Positions 33,318 to 42,342 of a stretch of DNA of 51,493 nucleotides are shown piece after piece. The notes under the pieces are model-generated. The model did no database searches. It saw nothing but the letters and a program-made list of their open reading frames with translations, and was not told the origin of the DNA. This stretch comes from an uncultured Ruminococcus sp. (lineage in GTDB: Bacteria; Bacillota; Clostridia; Oscillospirales; Ruminococcaceae): contig UQYK01000008.1 of NCBI GenBank assembly GCA_900545285.1, forward strand, positions 1 through 51,493, written 5' to 3'. The stretch's first letter is position 1. Each line of letters begins with the position of its first letter. The position numbers and the translations under genes are program-made.

Positions 33318-34268
33318 TTATTTCTTTTCAGAAAATGCCTTTTTGGCAACGGCTACGATATGATCTGCGGTCAGGCCAAATTCCTTCAGCAGATCGACTG
33401 CCGGTCCGGAGTGACCATACTCGTCATTCACACCAATGCGAACAACCGGTACCGGACAGCAGGATGTCACAGCTTCTGCCACAGCACCGCCGAGACCGCC
33501 GATAATGCTGTGTTCTTCTACAGTTACCAGCAAGCCGGTTTCCGATGCTGCCTTACAGATCAGTTCTGTGTCCAGCGGCTTAATGGTATGGATATTCAGC
33601 ACGCGTGCGTGAATACCCTCTGCTTCCAGCAGTTCTGCCGCTTTCATGGACTCCCAGACCATCAGACCAGTCGCAACCAGTGTCAGGTCGCTGCCTTCCC
33701 GCAGGGTAATGCCCTTGCCGATTGTAAACTGATAAGTGGACGGATCATTGAAAATCGGCGTTGCCAGACGGCCAAACCGCAGGTAAACCGGACCTTCATA
33801 CTGAATTGCTGCCTCGACTGCTGCCTTGGCTTCCACATCATCTGCCGGGTTCAGAATTGTCATGCCGGGGATCGTACGCATCAGTGCGATATCTTCGTTG
33901 CACTGATGCGTAGCGCCGTCTTCTCCGACAGAAATTCCGGCATGTGTTGCACCGATTTTTACATTCAGGTGCGGATAGCCGATGGAGTTGCGGACAATCT
34001 CAAAGGCACGGCCAGCCGCAAACATAGCAAATGTGCTGGCAAACGGAATTTTTCCGGCAGTGGACAAACCAGCTGCAACACCCATCATATTTGCTTCTGC
34101 AATACCGCAGTCAAAGAACCGCTCCGGGTATGCCTTCTTGAAAATGCCGGTTTTGGTTGCAGCTGCCAGGTCGGCATCCAGGACAACCAGTTCCGGATAT
34201 TTTTCAGCCAAATCACGAAGTGCTTCGCCATAGCTTTCTCTTGTTGCTTTTTTCTGCATTTCTGCCAT
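33318..34268 (-). CDS. Transketolase, C-terminal subunit
   Basis: Supplies the pyrimidine-binding (Pyr) and C-terminal domains of a split transketolase of the pentose phosphate pathway. The 316 residues include the catalytic glutamate region DCGIAEANMMGVAAGLS, the block ATHAGISVGEDGATHQ and the C-terminal domain VEEHSIIGGLGGAVAE. GGAGGG precedes the ATG, 3 nt after the partner gene. DXP synthase also has this arrangement, but it is fused and carries other motifs. The pair is often found in Clostridia. Confidence 0.92.
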   Translation of the reverse strand: MAEMQKKATRESYGEALRDLAEKYPELVVLDADLAAATKTGIFKKAYPERFFDCGIAEANMMGVAAGLSTAGKIPFASTFAMFAAGRAFEIVRNSIGYPHLNVKIGATHAGISVGEDGATHQCNEDIALMRTIPGMTILNPADDVEAKAAVEAAIQYEGPVYLRFGRLATPIFNDPSTYQFTIGKGITLREGSDLTLVATGLMVWESMKAAELLEAEGIHARVLNIHTIKPLDTELICKAASETGLLVTVEEHSIIGGLGGAVAEAVTSCCPVPVVRIGVNDEYGHSGPAVDLLKEFGLTADHIVAVAKKAFSEKK

Positions 34269-34271
34269 TCT

Positions 34272-35111
34272 TTAGCCCTCCAGTTCTTTCAGCTGTGCTG
34301 TAAGTTCAGCCATTGCCTGTTCATATTCTGCCTGGTTTGGTGCTTTGCCATGCCAGCCAACCTGATTTTCCATAAAGGAAACACCTTTTCCCTTGGTGCT
34401 CTTCTGAATAATTGCAACCGGCTTTCCCACGATGGTTTCCGCTTCCTGCATTGCAGCATCGATAGAATCGAAATCATGAGCATCCATCCGGATTACATGC
34501 CAGCCAAACGCCTCAAATTTTTCTGGAATCGGCTCCGGTGAACATACTTCAGAGAGCTTTCCGTCGATCTGAAGACCGTTGTTGTCTACAATGGCAACCA
34601 GATTGTCCAGGTGATACTGATTGGCAAACATTGCAGCTTCCCAGACCTGACCTTCTTCGATTTCGCCGTCACCCAAAATGGTATACACCTTATAGGCAGC
34701 GCTGTCCATCTGTGCAGCCAGTGCCATACCGCAGGCAGCGGAGATGCCCTGTCCCAGAGAACCACTGGACATGTCTACGCCTGGAATATGGATGCACGGA
34801 TGTCCCTGCAAAAGTGCACCAATATGACGCAGGGATTTCAGTTCTTCCTTCGGGAAAAAGCCGCGTTCAGCCAGTGTGGCATACAGTGCCGGCGCACAAT
34901 GTCCCTTGGAAAGAACCAGACGATCCCGATCTGCCATTTCCGGGTTTTTCGGATCTACATGCATTTTTGCAAAATACAGATAGGTCAGCGTATCACAAAT
35001 TGAGAGTGAACCGCCGGGATGACCGGACTTTGCACAGTATGTTCCCTCTACAACACCCATCCGGATGCGGCAGGCAGTCGCCTGCAACTGTTTTTTGGTC
35101 ATTTCGTCCAT
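34272..35111 (-). CDS. Transketolase, N-terminal subunit
   Basis: Thiamine-diphosphate-binding (PP) half of the split transketolase. The 279 residues show KSGHPGGSLSICDTL, LSKGHCAPALYATL and the cofactor motif GDGEIEEGQVWEA ending in VDNNGLQ. The ATG at 35111 has GGAGG 8 nt upstream; the ATG at 35126 is itself part of that GGAGG stretch, so it is rejected. The two halves are adjacent and must assemble. Confidence 0.93.
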   Translation of the reverse strand: MDEMTKKQLQATACRIRMGVVEGTYCAKSGHPGGSLSICDTLTYLYFAKMHVDPKNPEMADRDRLVLSKGHCAPALYATLAERGFFPKEELKSLRHIGALLQGHPCIHIPGVDMSSGSLGQGISAACGMALAAQMDSAAYKVYTILGDGEIEEGQVWEAAMFANQYHLDNLVAIVDNNGLQIDGKLSEVCSPEPIPEKFEAFGWHVIRMDAHDFDSIDAAMQEAETIVGKPVAIIQKSTKGKGVSFMENQVGWHGKAPNQAEYEQAMAELTAQLKELEG

Positions 35112-35156
35112 TCTATGAACCTCCATATTCCAAACATTTTAACGGTTCAAGCCCGT

Positions 35157-35165
35157 TTTATAACA
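35157..35165 (-). promoter_or_regulatory. Possible extended -10 promoter for the transketolase genes
   Basis: TGTTATAAA on the minus strand overlaps the last codons of the HAD gene about 45 nt before the transketolase ATG. There is no good -35. A 5-bp repeat (AACGG/CCGTT, 35141-35157) lies just downstream in the leader. Confidence 0.35.
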
Positions 35166-35964
35166 TAAGATAATCAATCAGTTCCGCAATTGCATCTGTT
35201 TCACAGGAATTCGACAGCACAAGATCAGAAACCGCTTTCACACAGGACTGCGCATTGGAGGGGCAAGCACTGAAATCCGCCTGCCGCAGCATTTCCAGGT
35301 CATTATCAAAATCCCCGGCCGCCACGATTGTCCAGTCCTCCATGCCGCACCGTTTCCGGTATTCCTGCAAGGCACTCCCCTTCGTCACGCCGCTGGGAAG
35401 CATTTCATAAAACCGTGCTTCCGACTGTACAAAATCGCCGCATGTCCAGTGCTGTTTCTGAAAATATGCAATCAAATCCGGCATACGCTCCGGCGCAATG
35501 GCAAAGAGCACCTTGAGCCAGTCCCCTTTGGGAATCTGTTCCGGCTCTGCGAGAATCGGTGTCACCTGGCAGATTTCCAGGTGTTCCCTTTCATAGGCCG
35601 TCATCCGGGAAACATAGGTGCCGTCAGAGCGGAGAATTTCAGCAGAAACATCCGGAAAAGCATCCAGAACCTGTCTCGTGACCGAAACAGCCGCTTCCGG
35701 CAATTCCACGGTATACAGCATTTTCTCTTCCCGGGGATCGTAGATTCCGGCGCCGTTAAAGAGGATTGCAGGCATATCTGCCTGAATTGCCTGGAGATAC
35801 CGACTCGCCGCCTGCAACGTTCTGCCTGTGGCAATGGTAAACTTTCCACCAGCCTGGCGAAACCGTGCAATGGCACGGAGACAGCCCGGTGTCACCTCTT
35901 TCTTTGCCGGAAGCAATGTTCCGTCCAGATCCGTGATCAACAGTGTCTTTTGCAGATTCTTCAT
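35158..35964 (-). CDS. Cof-type HAD-superfamily phosphatase
   Basis: Haloacid dehalogenase family hydrolase, probably a sugar-phosphate or nucleotide phosphatase; the substrate cannot be assigned. The 268 residues carry motif I TDLDGTL with nucleophile Asp12 and acid Asp14. The type IIB cap lies between about residues 80 and 190, and motif IV is AAGDFDNDLEMLRQAD. In most Cof proteins motif IV reads GDxxND; this one matches. AGGAGG precedes the ATG. Its proximity to transketolase might suggest sugar-phosphate work, but that is only context. Confidence 0.88.
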   Translation of the reverse strand: MKNLQKTLLITDLDGTLLPAKKEVTPGCLRAIARFRQAGGKFTIATGRTLQAASRYLQAIQADMPAILFNGAGIYDPREEKMLYTVELPEAAVSVTRQVLDAFPDVSAEILRSDGTYVSRMTAYEREHLEICQVTPILAEPEQIPKGDWLKVLFAIAPERMPDLIAYFQKQHWTCGDFVQSEARFYEMLPSGVTKGSALQEYRKRCGMEDWTIVAAGDFDNDLEMLRQADFSACPSNAQSCVKAVSDLVLSNSCETDAIAELIDYLML

Positions 35965-36006
35965 CGAAAGCCTCCTGTATCTGATCCAATGGATGCCAAG
36001 CGTTCC

Positions 36007-36918
36007 TTATTTCAAACCGCGCAAAACCTTTTGAAAATATTCCGGCAGCGGACTTTCAAACTCCATATACTGTCCCGTTGTGGGATGCACAAAGCCGATC
36101 TTTGCCGCATGCAGGCACTGCCCTTCTATTCCGGGATACGGTTTTCCATAGACGTCGTCCCCCAGTACCGGATGCCCCAAATAAGCCAGGTGCACACGGA
36201 TCTGGTGGGTTCTGCCGGTTTCCAGCCGAAGCCGCAGATGGGTTGCCTTCTGATATTCTGTCAGCACGTGATAATGCGTCACTGCTGGCTTTGCATTCTT
36301 TTCCGTAACGCACATCTTTTTCCGATCCACCGGATGCCGGCCAATAGGAGCAGAAATCGTTCCGTCCGGCTCGCAAAAACGTCCCATTGCAACAGCCTGG
36401 TACTCTCTTGTGAAAGAATGCACCTGAATTTGCGCAGAGAGCGCCTGATGCGCTGTGTCATTTTTGGCCACCATCAGCAAGCCGCTGGTAAAGCGGTCAA
36501 TCCGATGCACGATGCCCGGACGAATCACGCCGTTAATGCCGGAAAGCCGGTTACCACAGTGGTACAGCAATGCATGCACCAATGTCCCGGTAGAATGCCC
36601 CGGCGCCGGATGCACCACCATCCCCTTTGGCTTATTCACCACAAGGAGGTCATCATCCTCATACACAATATCCAGGGGAATGTTTTCCGGAATCAGTTCC
36701 AGTGGTTCCGGTTCCGGAACCGCCCACTGCACCATTTCTCCGCCTTTCAGCCGATAATTTTTGGAAACCTGCTTTTGATTTACGGTGAGATTTCCGTTTT
36801 CTATCTGCTGCTGCAGCATAGAGCGGGTAATGTCCAGCGTCTCCTGAGATGCCAGCCATTTGTCCAGACGTGCACCCGCAGCATCCGGCGGAATCAGCCA
36901 TTGTTTTGTCTCAGGCAT
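36007..36918 (-). CDS. RluD-like ribosomal large-subunit pseudouridine synthase
   Basis: RluA-family pseudouridine synthase, closest by context to RluD/YlyB, which lies next to lspA in Bacillus. The 303 residues have an S4 domain (about 15-65) and catalytic Asp141 in HRIDRFTSGLLMVAKN, where Ile replaces the usual Leu of HRLD. ETGRTHQIRVHLAYLG and LGDDVYG follow. The ATG at 36918 overlaps the end of lspA by 8 nt and has GGAGG at good spacing, so translation is coupled to lspA. Confidence 0.94.
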   Translation of the reverse strand: MPETKQWLIPPDAAGARLDKWLASQETLDITRSMLQQQIENGNLTVNQKQVSKNYRLKGGEMVQWAVPEPEPLELIPENIPLDIVYEDDDLLVVNKPKGMVVHPAPGHSTGTLVHALLYHCGNRLSGINGVIRPGIVHRIDRFTSGLLMVAKNDTAHQALSAQIQVHSFTREYQAVAMGRFCEPDGTISAPIGRHPVDRKKMCVTEKNAKPAVTHYHVLTEYQKATHLRLRLETGRTHQIRVHLAYLGHPVLGDDVYGKPYPGIEGQCLHAAKIGFVHPTTGQYMEFESPLPEYFQKVLRGLK

Positions 36919-37444
36919 CTTTGGAATCCTCCGATGCTGATGACACTTCTGACGGCTGTGCCTCATTTTTCCCCTTCGCCTGGCGGGGTTCCAGGAAAAA
37001 CAGATAGCAGGCAAACAAAATTACACCGATTACCACACAGCAGTCTGCAAAATTAAACACGGCAAAGTGAAACAGTTTCACGTTCAGATAATCTACTACG
37101 CGCCCACTGCGGAACAGACGGTCAATCAGATTTCCGATTCCCCCTGCAATGATCAGCGTCAGACAAAGGGTCAGGAACTTTGAATGCTTCCGGTTCCGAA
37201 ACAGCCAGTAGGTGCAGGCAAGAATCATTACCGCAGTAACTGCCACCAGAAACCAACGCATACCGGAAAAGCTGCTGAAAACCGCACCATCATTTTCCAG
37301 ATAGGTGAGATCCAAGATTTTCAAATCTCCGATATGGAGAAACGGCTTTGTTCCCACCGGCTGCAGTTCTGTGACAGCCCACCATTTGATCAGCTGATCT
37401 GCGCCGACCAACAGTACAATTCCAATTATTGCAGCAATCAGCAA
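36911..37444 (-). CDS. lspA: Lipoprotein signal peptidase
   Basis: Membrane aspartyl protease that removes signal peptides from lipid-modified prolipoproteins. The 177 residues have four membrane segments and the catalytic aspartates Asp118 (GRVVDYL) and Asp134 (FNFADCCVV), plus NLIDR at 105-109. A charged tail of about 25 residues rich in Ser, Glu and Asp follows the last segment. It starts with TTG at 37444, supported by AAAGGA at good spacing. Located between ileS and rluD. Confidence 0.96.
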   Translation of the reverse strand: MLIAAIIGIVLLVGADQLIKWWAVTELQPVGTKPFLHIGDLKILDLTYLENDGAVFSSFSGMRWFLVAVTAVMILACTYWLFRNRKHSKFLTLCLTLIIAGGIGNLIDRLFRSGRVVDYLNVKLFHFAVFNFADCCVVIGVILFACYLFFLEPRQAKGKNEAQPSEVSSASEDSKDA

Positions 37445-37459
37445 GACGGTTTTCCTTTC

Positions 37460-40243
37460 TTATTCGCCCTGTGCAATGACAGAAGCACAACGTGCACACA
37501 GTGTGGGGTGTGCCGGATTTTTTCCTACATTTTCCAGATACATCCAGCAGCGCTCGCACTTTTCGCCGGAAGCACGGGTTACGGTATAGGCAGTATTGCC
37601 ATCGTCTGCCTTTACTACCTGAACCGCAGAAACGATCAGAATTTTTGCCAGGATATCTGCTTCTTCGCAGAGAACTGCATACTGCTTTTCATCGCCGACT
37701 GCGATGGTGACGGCAGCTTCCAGGGACTTACCGATCAGCTTCTCATTCCGCTTTTCTTCCAGAACCTTATTTACCTCCATACGTGTCTGATAGATCAGAT
37801 CCCACTTTTCCAGGAATGCATCATCTTCCGCAATGCAGCTGGTCTGCGGCATTTCATTCAGGAAGACGCTCTTTGCATCGTCAGAAGCAGCATGCGGCAG
37901 ATAAGACCAGATTTCTTCTGCAGTAAAGGAGAGAATCGGAGCAATCATACGAGTGATTGCGCTGAGAATCCGATAAATGGTAGTCTGTGCAGCGCGGCGT
38001 TCTACAGAATCCTCTGCCTCACAATACAGGCGATCCTTGATAATATCCAGGTAGAAGTTTGACAGATCAGTGGTGCAGTAATTGTGAATTGCGTGGAACA
38101 CCACATGGAAGTCAAAGGACTCATAGCCTTCGTGTACCTTTGCAATCACCTTATTCAAGCGCATCAGTGCCCAGCGATCCAGTTCCATCAACTGATCATC
38201 TGCAACGCTGTCCCGATCCGGGTGGAAGCCGCCACCATTGCCCAGGTTGCCCAGAATATATCGTGCGGTATTCCGGATCTTCTTATAGGCATCTGACAGC
38301 TGTCCCAGAATTGCCTTGGAAATACGGATGTCGGAGTGATAATCGGAAGAAGCAACCCAGAGACGCAGGATATCAGCGCCGTACTGCTTTATGATTTCAT
38401 CCGGCATAATGCCGTTGCCCAGTGACTTGGACATCTTTTTGCCTTCGCCGTCTACAACCCAGCCGTGGGTGCAGACTGCCTTATACGGTGCAGCGCCCTT
38501 GTATACCACAGAGGTAAGCAGAGAGGACTGGAACCAGCCGCGGTATTGATCAGCACCTTCCAGATACAGGTCAGCCGGCCACTGGAGACAGTCATACTGT
38601 TCCATTACCGCAGAGTGAGAAACGCCGCTGTCGAACCAAACATCCATGATGTCATATTCTTTGGTGAATTCCTTGCAACCGCATTCACACTGTACTTCCG
38701 GAGAGAGGAATTCAGACAGATCCTTTGTCCACCATGCATCGGCGCCTTCCTTGCGGAACAGTGCTGCAATATCGTGAATTGTGGTATCGTTGACAATCGG
38801 CTTTTTGCAGTCCTTGCAGTAAATAATCGGAATCGGAACGCCCCAGGTACGCTGACGGGAAATACACCAGTCACTCCGGTCACGAACCATGCCCTTGATA
38901 CGGTCTTCGCCCCATTCCGGAATCCAGCGAACGTTTTCAATTGCCTTGATTGCCTCATCCTTAAAGCCGTTTACAGAGCAGAACCACTGTTCAGTAGCAC
39001 GGTAGATAATCGGCTTATGGCAGCGCCAGCAGTGCGGATACTGGTGGACAATTTTTTCTGTTGCCAACATTGCGCCGACTTCTGTCAGCTTTGCTGCAAT
39101 GGCACGATTTGCTTCATCGGTATCCATGCCTTCAAATTCGCCGGCTTCCTTTGTCTGGCGGCCCTTTGCGTCCACGCAGACCAGAATGCCAATATCGTCA
39201 TAGTTCTTGCAGACTTCAAAGTCCTCTACGCCATAGCCCGGTGCTGTATGTACACAGCCGGTACCGCTTTCCAGCGTAACGTGATCGCCCACAATAACCG
39301 GAGAAAGTCTGTCATAGAGCGGATGCTTTGTCTTCATGTGCTCCAGTTCGCTGCCCATGAAGGTGCCTACGGTTTCGTACTCGGTGATGCCGGCAGCCTT
39401 CATGGTCGCTGAAACCAGTTCCGCAGCCATGCAGTAATATTCATTTCCAACACGAACCAGAGTATATTCATAAGCCGGACCTACGCAGATTGCCAGGTTG
39501 CCCGGAATTGTCCAGGTAGTTGTTGTCCAGATTACGAAGTAGATCTGCTCCTTTGCAATGCCCAGCTTTGTAAACAGCCCCTTGTCATCTGTTACCTGAA
39601 ATTTCACATAGATGGAGTAGCAGGGATCGTTTTCATATTCGATTTCTGCTTCTGCCAGTGCGGTGTTGCAGTCCGGGCACCAGTATACCGGCTTTAAGCC
39701 CTTGTACATGTAACCGCGCTTTGCCATTTCGCCGAATACTTCGACCTGGCGTGCTTCATATTCCGGTTTCAGGGTCAGATAAGGATCACAGTAATGTCCC
39801 AGGCTGCCCAGACGCTTGAACTGTGCCATCTGATTTTTCACGTGCATCATGGCAAAATCCTTGCAGTGCTTCCGAAGCTCTACAGGAGAAATAGCACCAT
39901 TTTCCACGCCAATGGATTTCATTGCCTTCAGTTCAATCGGCAGGCCGTGGGTATCCCAGCCGGGAACGTAGGGTGCACAATAGCCGCTCATGTTTTTGTA
40001 CTTGACAACAAAATCCTTCAGCGTCTTGTTCAGTGCAGTTCCCAGGTGAATCTCACCATTGGCATAGGGAGGGCCGTCATGAAGAATATAACGGGGCTTT
40101 CCTTCATTCTTGGAAATCATCTGTTCGTACAGATCCTCGTCTTCCCATTTCTGTAAAGTATCCGGTTCCCGCTTCGGCAGATTTCCGCGCATCGGGAAAT
40201 CTGTTTTCGGCAGATTTAAGGTTTTATTATAATCCTGTGACAT
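37460..40243 (-). CDS. ileS: Isoleucyl-tRNA synthetase
   Basis: Class I synthetase that charges tRNA(Ile), with an editing domain. The 927 residues show the HIGH-type motif HLGT at 66-69, the CP1 editing insert, the KMSKS loop (KKMSKSLGNG, about residue 595) and a C-terminal zinc finger (CERCWMYLEN with CARC). The bacterial length and N-terminus DYNKTLNLPKTDFPMRGNLP are standard. Only 54 nt separate it from divIVA, too little for the T-box leader common on Firmicute ileS genes. Its ribosome binding site is hairpin-bridged (separate entry). Confidence 0.98.
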   Translation of the reverse strand: MSQDYNKTLNLPKTDFPMRGNLPKREPDTLQKWEDEDLYEQMISKNEGKPRYILHDGPPYANGEIHLGTALNKTLKDFVVKYKNMSGYCAPYVPGWDTHGLPIELKAMKSIGVENGAISPVELRKHCKDFAMMHVKNQMAQFKRLGSLGHYCDPYLTLKPEYEARQVEVFGEMAKRGYMYKGLKPVYWCPDCNTALAEAEIEYENDPCYSIYVKFQVTDDKGLFTKLGIAKEQIYFVIWTTTTWTIPGNLAICVGPAYEYTLVRVGNEYYCMAAELVSATMKAAGITEYETVGTFMGSELEHMKTKHPLYDRLSPVIVGDHVTLESGTGCVHTAPGYGVEDFEVCKNYDDIGILVCVDAKGRQTKEAGEFEGMDTDEANRAIAAKLTEVGAMLATEKIVHQYPHCWRCHKPIIYRATEQWFCSVNGFKDEAIKAIENVRWIPEWGEDRIKGMVRDRSDWCISRQRTWGVPIPIIYCKDCKKPIVNDTTIHDIAALFRKEGADAWWTKDLSEFLSPEVQCECGCKEFTKEYDIMDVWFDSGVSHSAVMEQYDCLQWPADLYLEGADQYRGWFQSSLLTSVVYKGAAPYKAVCTHGWVVDGEGKKMSKSLGNGIMPDEIIKQYGADILRLWVASSDYHSDIRISKAILGQLSDAYKKIRNTARYILGNLGNGGGFHPDRDSVADDQLMELDRWALMRLNKVIAKVHEGYESFDFHVVFHAIHNYCTTDLSNFYLDIIKDRLYCEAEDSVERRAAQTTIYRILSAITRMIAPILSFTAEEIWSYLPHAASDDAKSVFLNEMPQTSCIAEDDAFLEKWDLIYQTRMEVNKVLEEKRNEKLIGKSLEAAVTIAVGDEKQYAVLCEEADILAKILIVSAVQVVKADDGNTAYTVTRASGEKCERCWMYLENVGKNPAHPTLCARCASVIAQGE

Positions 40244-40284
40244 AACTTGATCCGGCGCTTTTCCGCAGAAAAGGCCGCTCCTTT
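40241..40284 (-). promoter_or_regulatory. ileS ribosome binding site separated from its ATG by a hairpin
   Basis: On the minus strand AAAGGAG (40278-40284) is followed immediately by a 25-nt hairpin (40253-40277). The arms CGGC + CTTTTC and GAAAAG + GCCG make 10 bp with one bulged base and a 4-nt loop. Nine nucleotides then reach the ATG (40241-40243). Linear spacing is 34 nt; folded spacing is 9 nt. No other site lies close to the ATG. Confidence 0.65.
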
Positions 40285-40297
40285 CCCTGAAAATTGA

Positions 40298-40948
40298 TTA
40301 GTCCTCTGTGCCCTTGCTGTCCTGCAAATCGCCAAAACGGGAATCATAGGCGCCCTGGATGGTCTTTGCAGAGAACTGTGCTGTTGCAAAAGGATCGGAT
40401 GCAGACGGTGCAGCTTCGGTCTCCGGCAGCTTCGGTGCTGCTTCTTCGGTTACGCCGAATTCGCTGTCATCTTCGTCCGGCATTGTGGAAACCATCTTGA
40501 TATGGTCTTTGTACATTTCAAACAGAGCCTTCTTGAAATCAGCTACCTGCTTTTTGGCAGCCGCCAGCTTCTCGTGTTCTGCCTTGATCTCTGCCTCATT
40601 CTTCTCAATGAGGGCATCGTGCTGTACTGTCACCTCGTCCATCATTGCATCTGCCTTTGCCTTTGCCTTTGCAATGATGTCATCTGCCTTGGCATTTGCC
40701 TCAGCAATAATGCGGTGGCCTTCCTTCTGTGCGCCCAGAAGTGCATCCTTCAACGCATCTTCGTCCCGCATGTATTCCCGCACTTTATCTGCGAGTACCT
40801 GAATCTTGTTATTGCTGTCCTCCAGTTCGCGCTGGGCAGCGTCCACCTCTTCTTCCAGGCGGTTCAGAAATTCGTCAATGTCCTCCTGCTTATACCCAAA
40901 AGCAGCCTTTTCGAACCGAAGTTCATGAATTTCGCTTGCGCTAATCAT
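40298..40948 (-). CDS. divIVA: DivIVA-like cell-division/polarity protein
   Basis: Coiled-coil protein that binds curved membranes at poles and septum and recruits partners. The 216 residues begin MISASEIHELRFEKAAFGYKQEDIDEFLN, the lipid-binding N-terminal domain. A long coiled coil (about 30-150) follows, with a heptad run rich in Ala, Lys and Asp (NAKADDIIAKAKAKADAMMDE). The acidic, low-complexity tail is likely disordered. GAGGAG lies before the ATG at 40948. Located after sepF and ylmH, as in Bacillus. Confidence 0.95.
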   Translation of the reverse strand: MISASEIHELRFEKAAFGYKQEDIDEFLNRLEEEVDAAQRELEDSNNKIQVLADKVREYMRDEDALKDALLGAQKEGHRIIAEANAKADDIIAKAKAKADAMMDEVTVQHDALIEKNEAEIKAEHEKLAAAKKQVADFKKALFEMYKDHIKMVSTMPDEDDSEFGVTEEAAPKLPETEAAPSASDPFATAQFSAKTIQGAYDSRFGDLQDSKGTED

Positions 40949-40962
40949 AGGTATCTCTCCTC

Positions 40963-41724
40963 TCATTGATATTTCAGTATCGTAATATGATATCTCCCTT
41001 TCCGGGTGAGTCCGTCCACGGTTTCCAGTCGGAATTTTCCAAAACCGCGGATGGAAAAAACATCACCGGTCTGCATCAGCGCAGCAGGAGTTTCTAACGT
41101 TGTATGGCGGCAGCTCAGCTTTCCCTGCCGGATCAGCTGCACTGCCTTTTCCCGGCTCAGGTGCGTCACCATGGCCGTAATGGCATCTGCACGCAGAGAA
41201 GCCACAGTCCCCGTCAGCGGCACATAATTCGCCCCGGCTGTGAGCTGTGCCGGTTCCTCTGCATTTACCTGTACGCCCAGTGTACCCACCTGGTGCAGCT
41301 CCTGAAGTAGAACAGCTGCAGCCGGCGGACTGACAAAGGCCTGTGCCACACCATCGGCAATCAGGATATCCCCGATTGTCTCCCGTTCCAGATTATAGGC
41401 CAGAAAAGCCCCCAGAAAGTCCCGGTGTGCAGGCAGCGTCCCCTTTCGAAAACGCAGCGTCAGGCAGCAGATGGGAAATTGTGCCGGTTCCACCGGAATA
41501 AAATCCGGTGCAAAGCATAGTATGACACGAGCGGTGTTTTCTGTGCCGCCCCATGCGGTACACAAAACACCGGCAGACTTTGCGGCCTGCTGTGCCATTG
41601 CATAGTCCTCTTCCGGAACAAAGGCCGTAAAGCACGGTCGGCAGTCGCGGTCAGAGCGCCGCGCCAGGTCTTCCCAGCGCGCACGCAGCAATTGCAGCGA
41701 ATCTGCCGCAGAATCTCGCTTCAT
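40963..41724 (-). CDS. YlmH-family S4-domain RNA-binding protein
   Basis: Homologue of Bacillus YlmH, of the sepF-divIVA region; the family has an S4 RNA-binding domain and has been linked to ribosome function and cell division. The 253 residues have an N-terminal globular part (about 1-175) and the S4 domain near 180-245, with LRADAITAMVTHLSREKAVQLIRQGKLSC and GDVFSIRGFGKFRLE. The start ATG at 41724 is weakly supported, with AGGG abutting it. A 5-bp hairpin over the sepF stop (41734-41738 with 41749-41753) may bridge a preceding AGGA. Confidence 0.88.
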   Translation of the reverse strand: MKRDSAADSLQLLRARWEDLARRSDRDCRPCFTAFVPEEDYAMAQQAAKSAGVLCTAWGGTENTARVILCFAPDFIPVEPAQFPICCLTLRFRKGTLPAHRDFLGAFLAYNLERETIGDILIADGVAQAFVSPPAAAVLLQELHQVGTLGVQVNAEEPAQLTAGANYVPLTGTVASLRADAITAMVTHLSREKAVQLIRQGKLSCRHTTLETPAALMQTGDVFSIRGFGKFRLETVDGLTRKGRYHITILKYQ

Positions 41725-41740
41725 CCCTGAAAACGGCCGC

Positions 41741-42232
41741 TTAAACCAGGCCGCTGTCCTGGAGCTCGCCTACGATGCTGTCCCCGTCAAATCCTACATT
41801 CTGCGGAATGATCAGGAATGTCTGATTTGCAATCGGGCGGATCCGGCCGTGCATTGCATATGCTGCACCAACAACAAAGTCAATGATCCGGCGCTTGTCC
41901 GGTTCCTGGATACCTTCCAGATTCAGGACAACAGTCTTGTTCTGCATCAGGTAATCTGCCACTTTCTTGGAATCAGCGGTATAGGTAGATGCCTTTACCA
42001 GCACAACCTGGAACTGCGCAGTTGCCTTAATGGTCGCATAGCGCTCATTGCGGCGTTCCCGGCTCTCATCATAGGAAGAAACCGGTGCGCTGCTCCGGCT
42101 GCCATAACCGCTGGCAGAACCGGAAGGAGCCGCAGAAGGTGCCTCTTCCTCCGGTGCAGTCATATTGGTGGTCTCCGGCTCGCTTTCATCTGCCGGCATA
42201 AAAAATTCTTTCAGACTGTCTAATACATTCAT
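41741..42232 (-). CDS. sepF: Cell division protein SepF
   Basis: FtsZ-binding septum protein that bundles FtsZ filaments and anchors them to the membrane. The 163 residues start with an amphipathic helix (MNVLDSLKEFFM). A low-complexity linker rich in Glu, Ser, Ala and Pro follows, then the DUF552/SepF core (about 80-155) with FQVVLVKASTYTADSKKVADYL, KTVVLNLEG and DFVVGAAYAMHGRI. GGAGAG precedes the ATG at 42232; further in-frame ATGs upstream lack support. The 110-nt gap to yggS holds no clear promoter. Confidence 0.95.
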   Translation of the reverse strand: MNVLDSLKEFFMPADESEPETTNMTAPEEEAPSAAPSGSASGYGSRSSAPVSSYDESRERRNERYATIKATAQFQVVLVKASTYTADSKKVADYLMQNKTVVLNLEGIQEPDKRRIIDFVVGAAYAMHGRIRPIANQTFLIIPQNVGFDGDSIVGELQDSGLV

Positions 42233-42342
42233 GATACTCTCCATTCTCCGCACATGTTGATATTGTAGTCCAGTTCCGCCGTACAATTCTGTGCGGTCAC
42301 GGCGCAACGATTCATCTCACACATCAGGATGGCGGATGGTAT

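Noticed and set aside
34268..34272. Frameshift that broke one transketolase gene
   Set aside because: Both halves have their own ribosome binding site and clean ends at the domain border, so the split is ancestral and not an error.
33318..35111. DXP synthase split in two
   Set aside because: The motifs (GHPGGS, GHCAPALYA, GDGEIEEGQ) are those of transketolase, and the adjacent two-gene form is common for transketolase in Clostridia.
35449..37056. 535-codon plus-strand open frame opposite the HAD and rluD genes
   Set aside because: Spans two well-supported minus-strand genes and their gap, with cysteine- and histidine-rich text typical of antisense frames.
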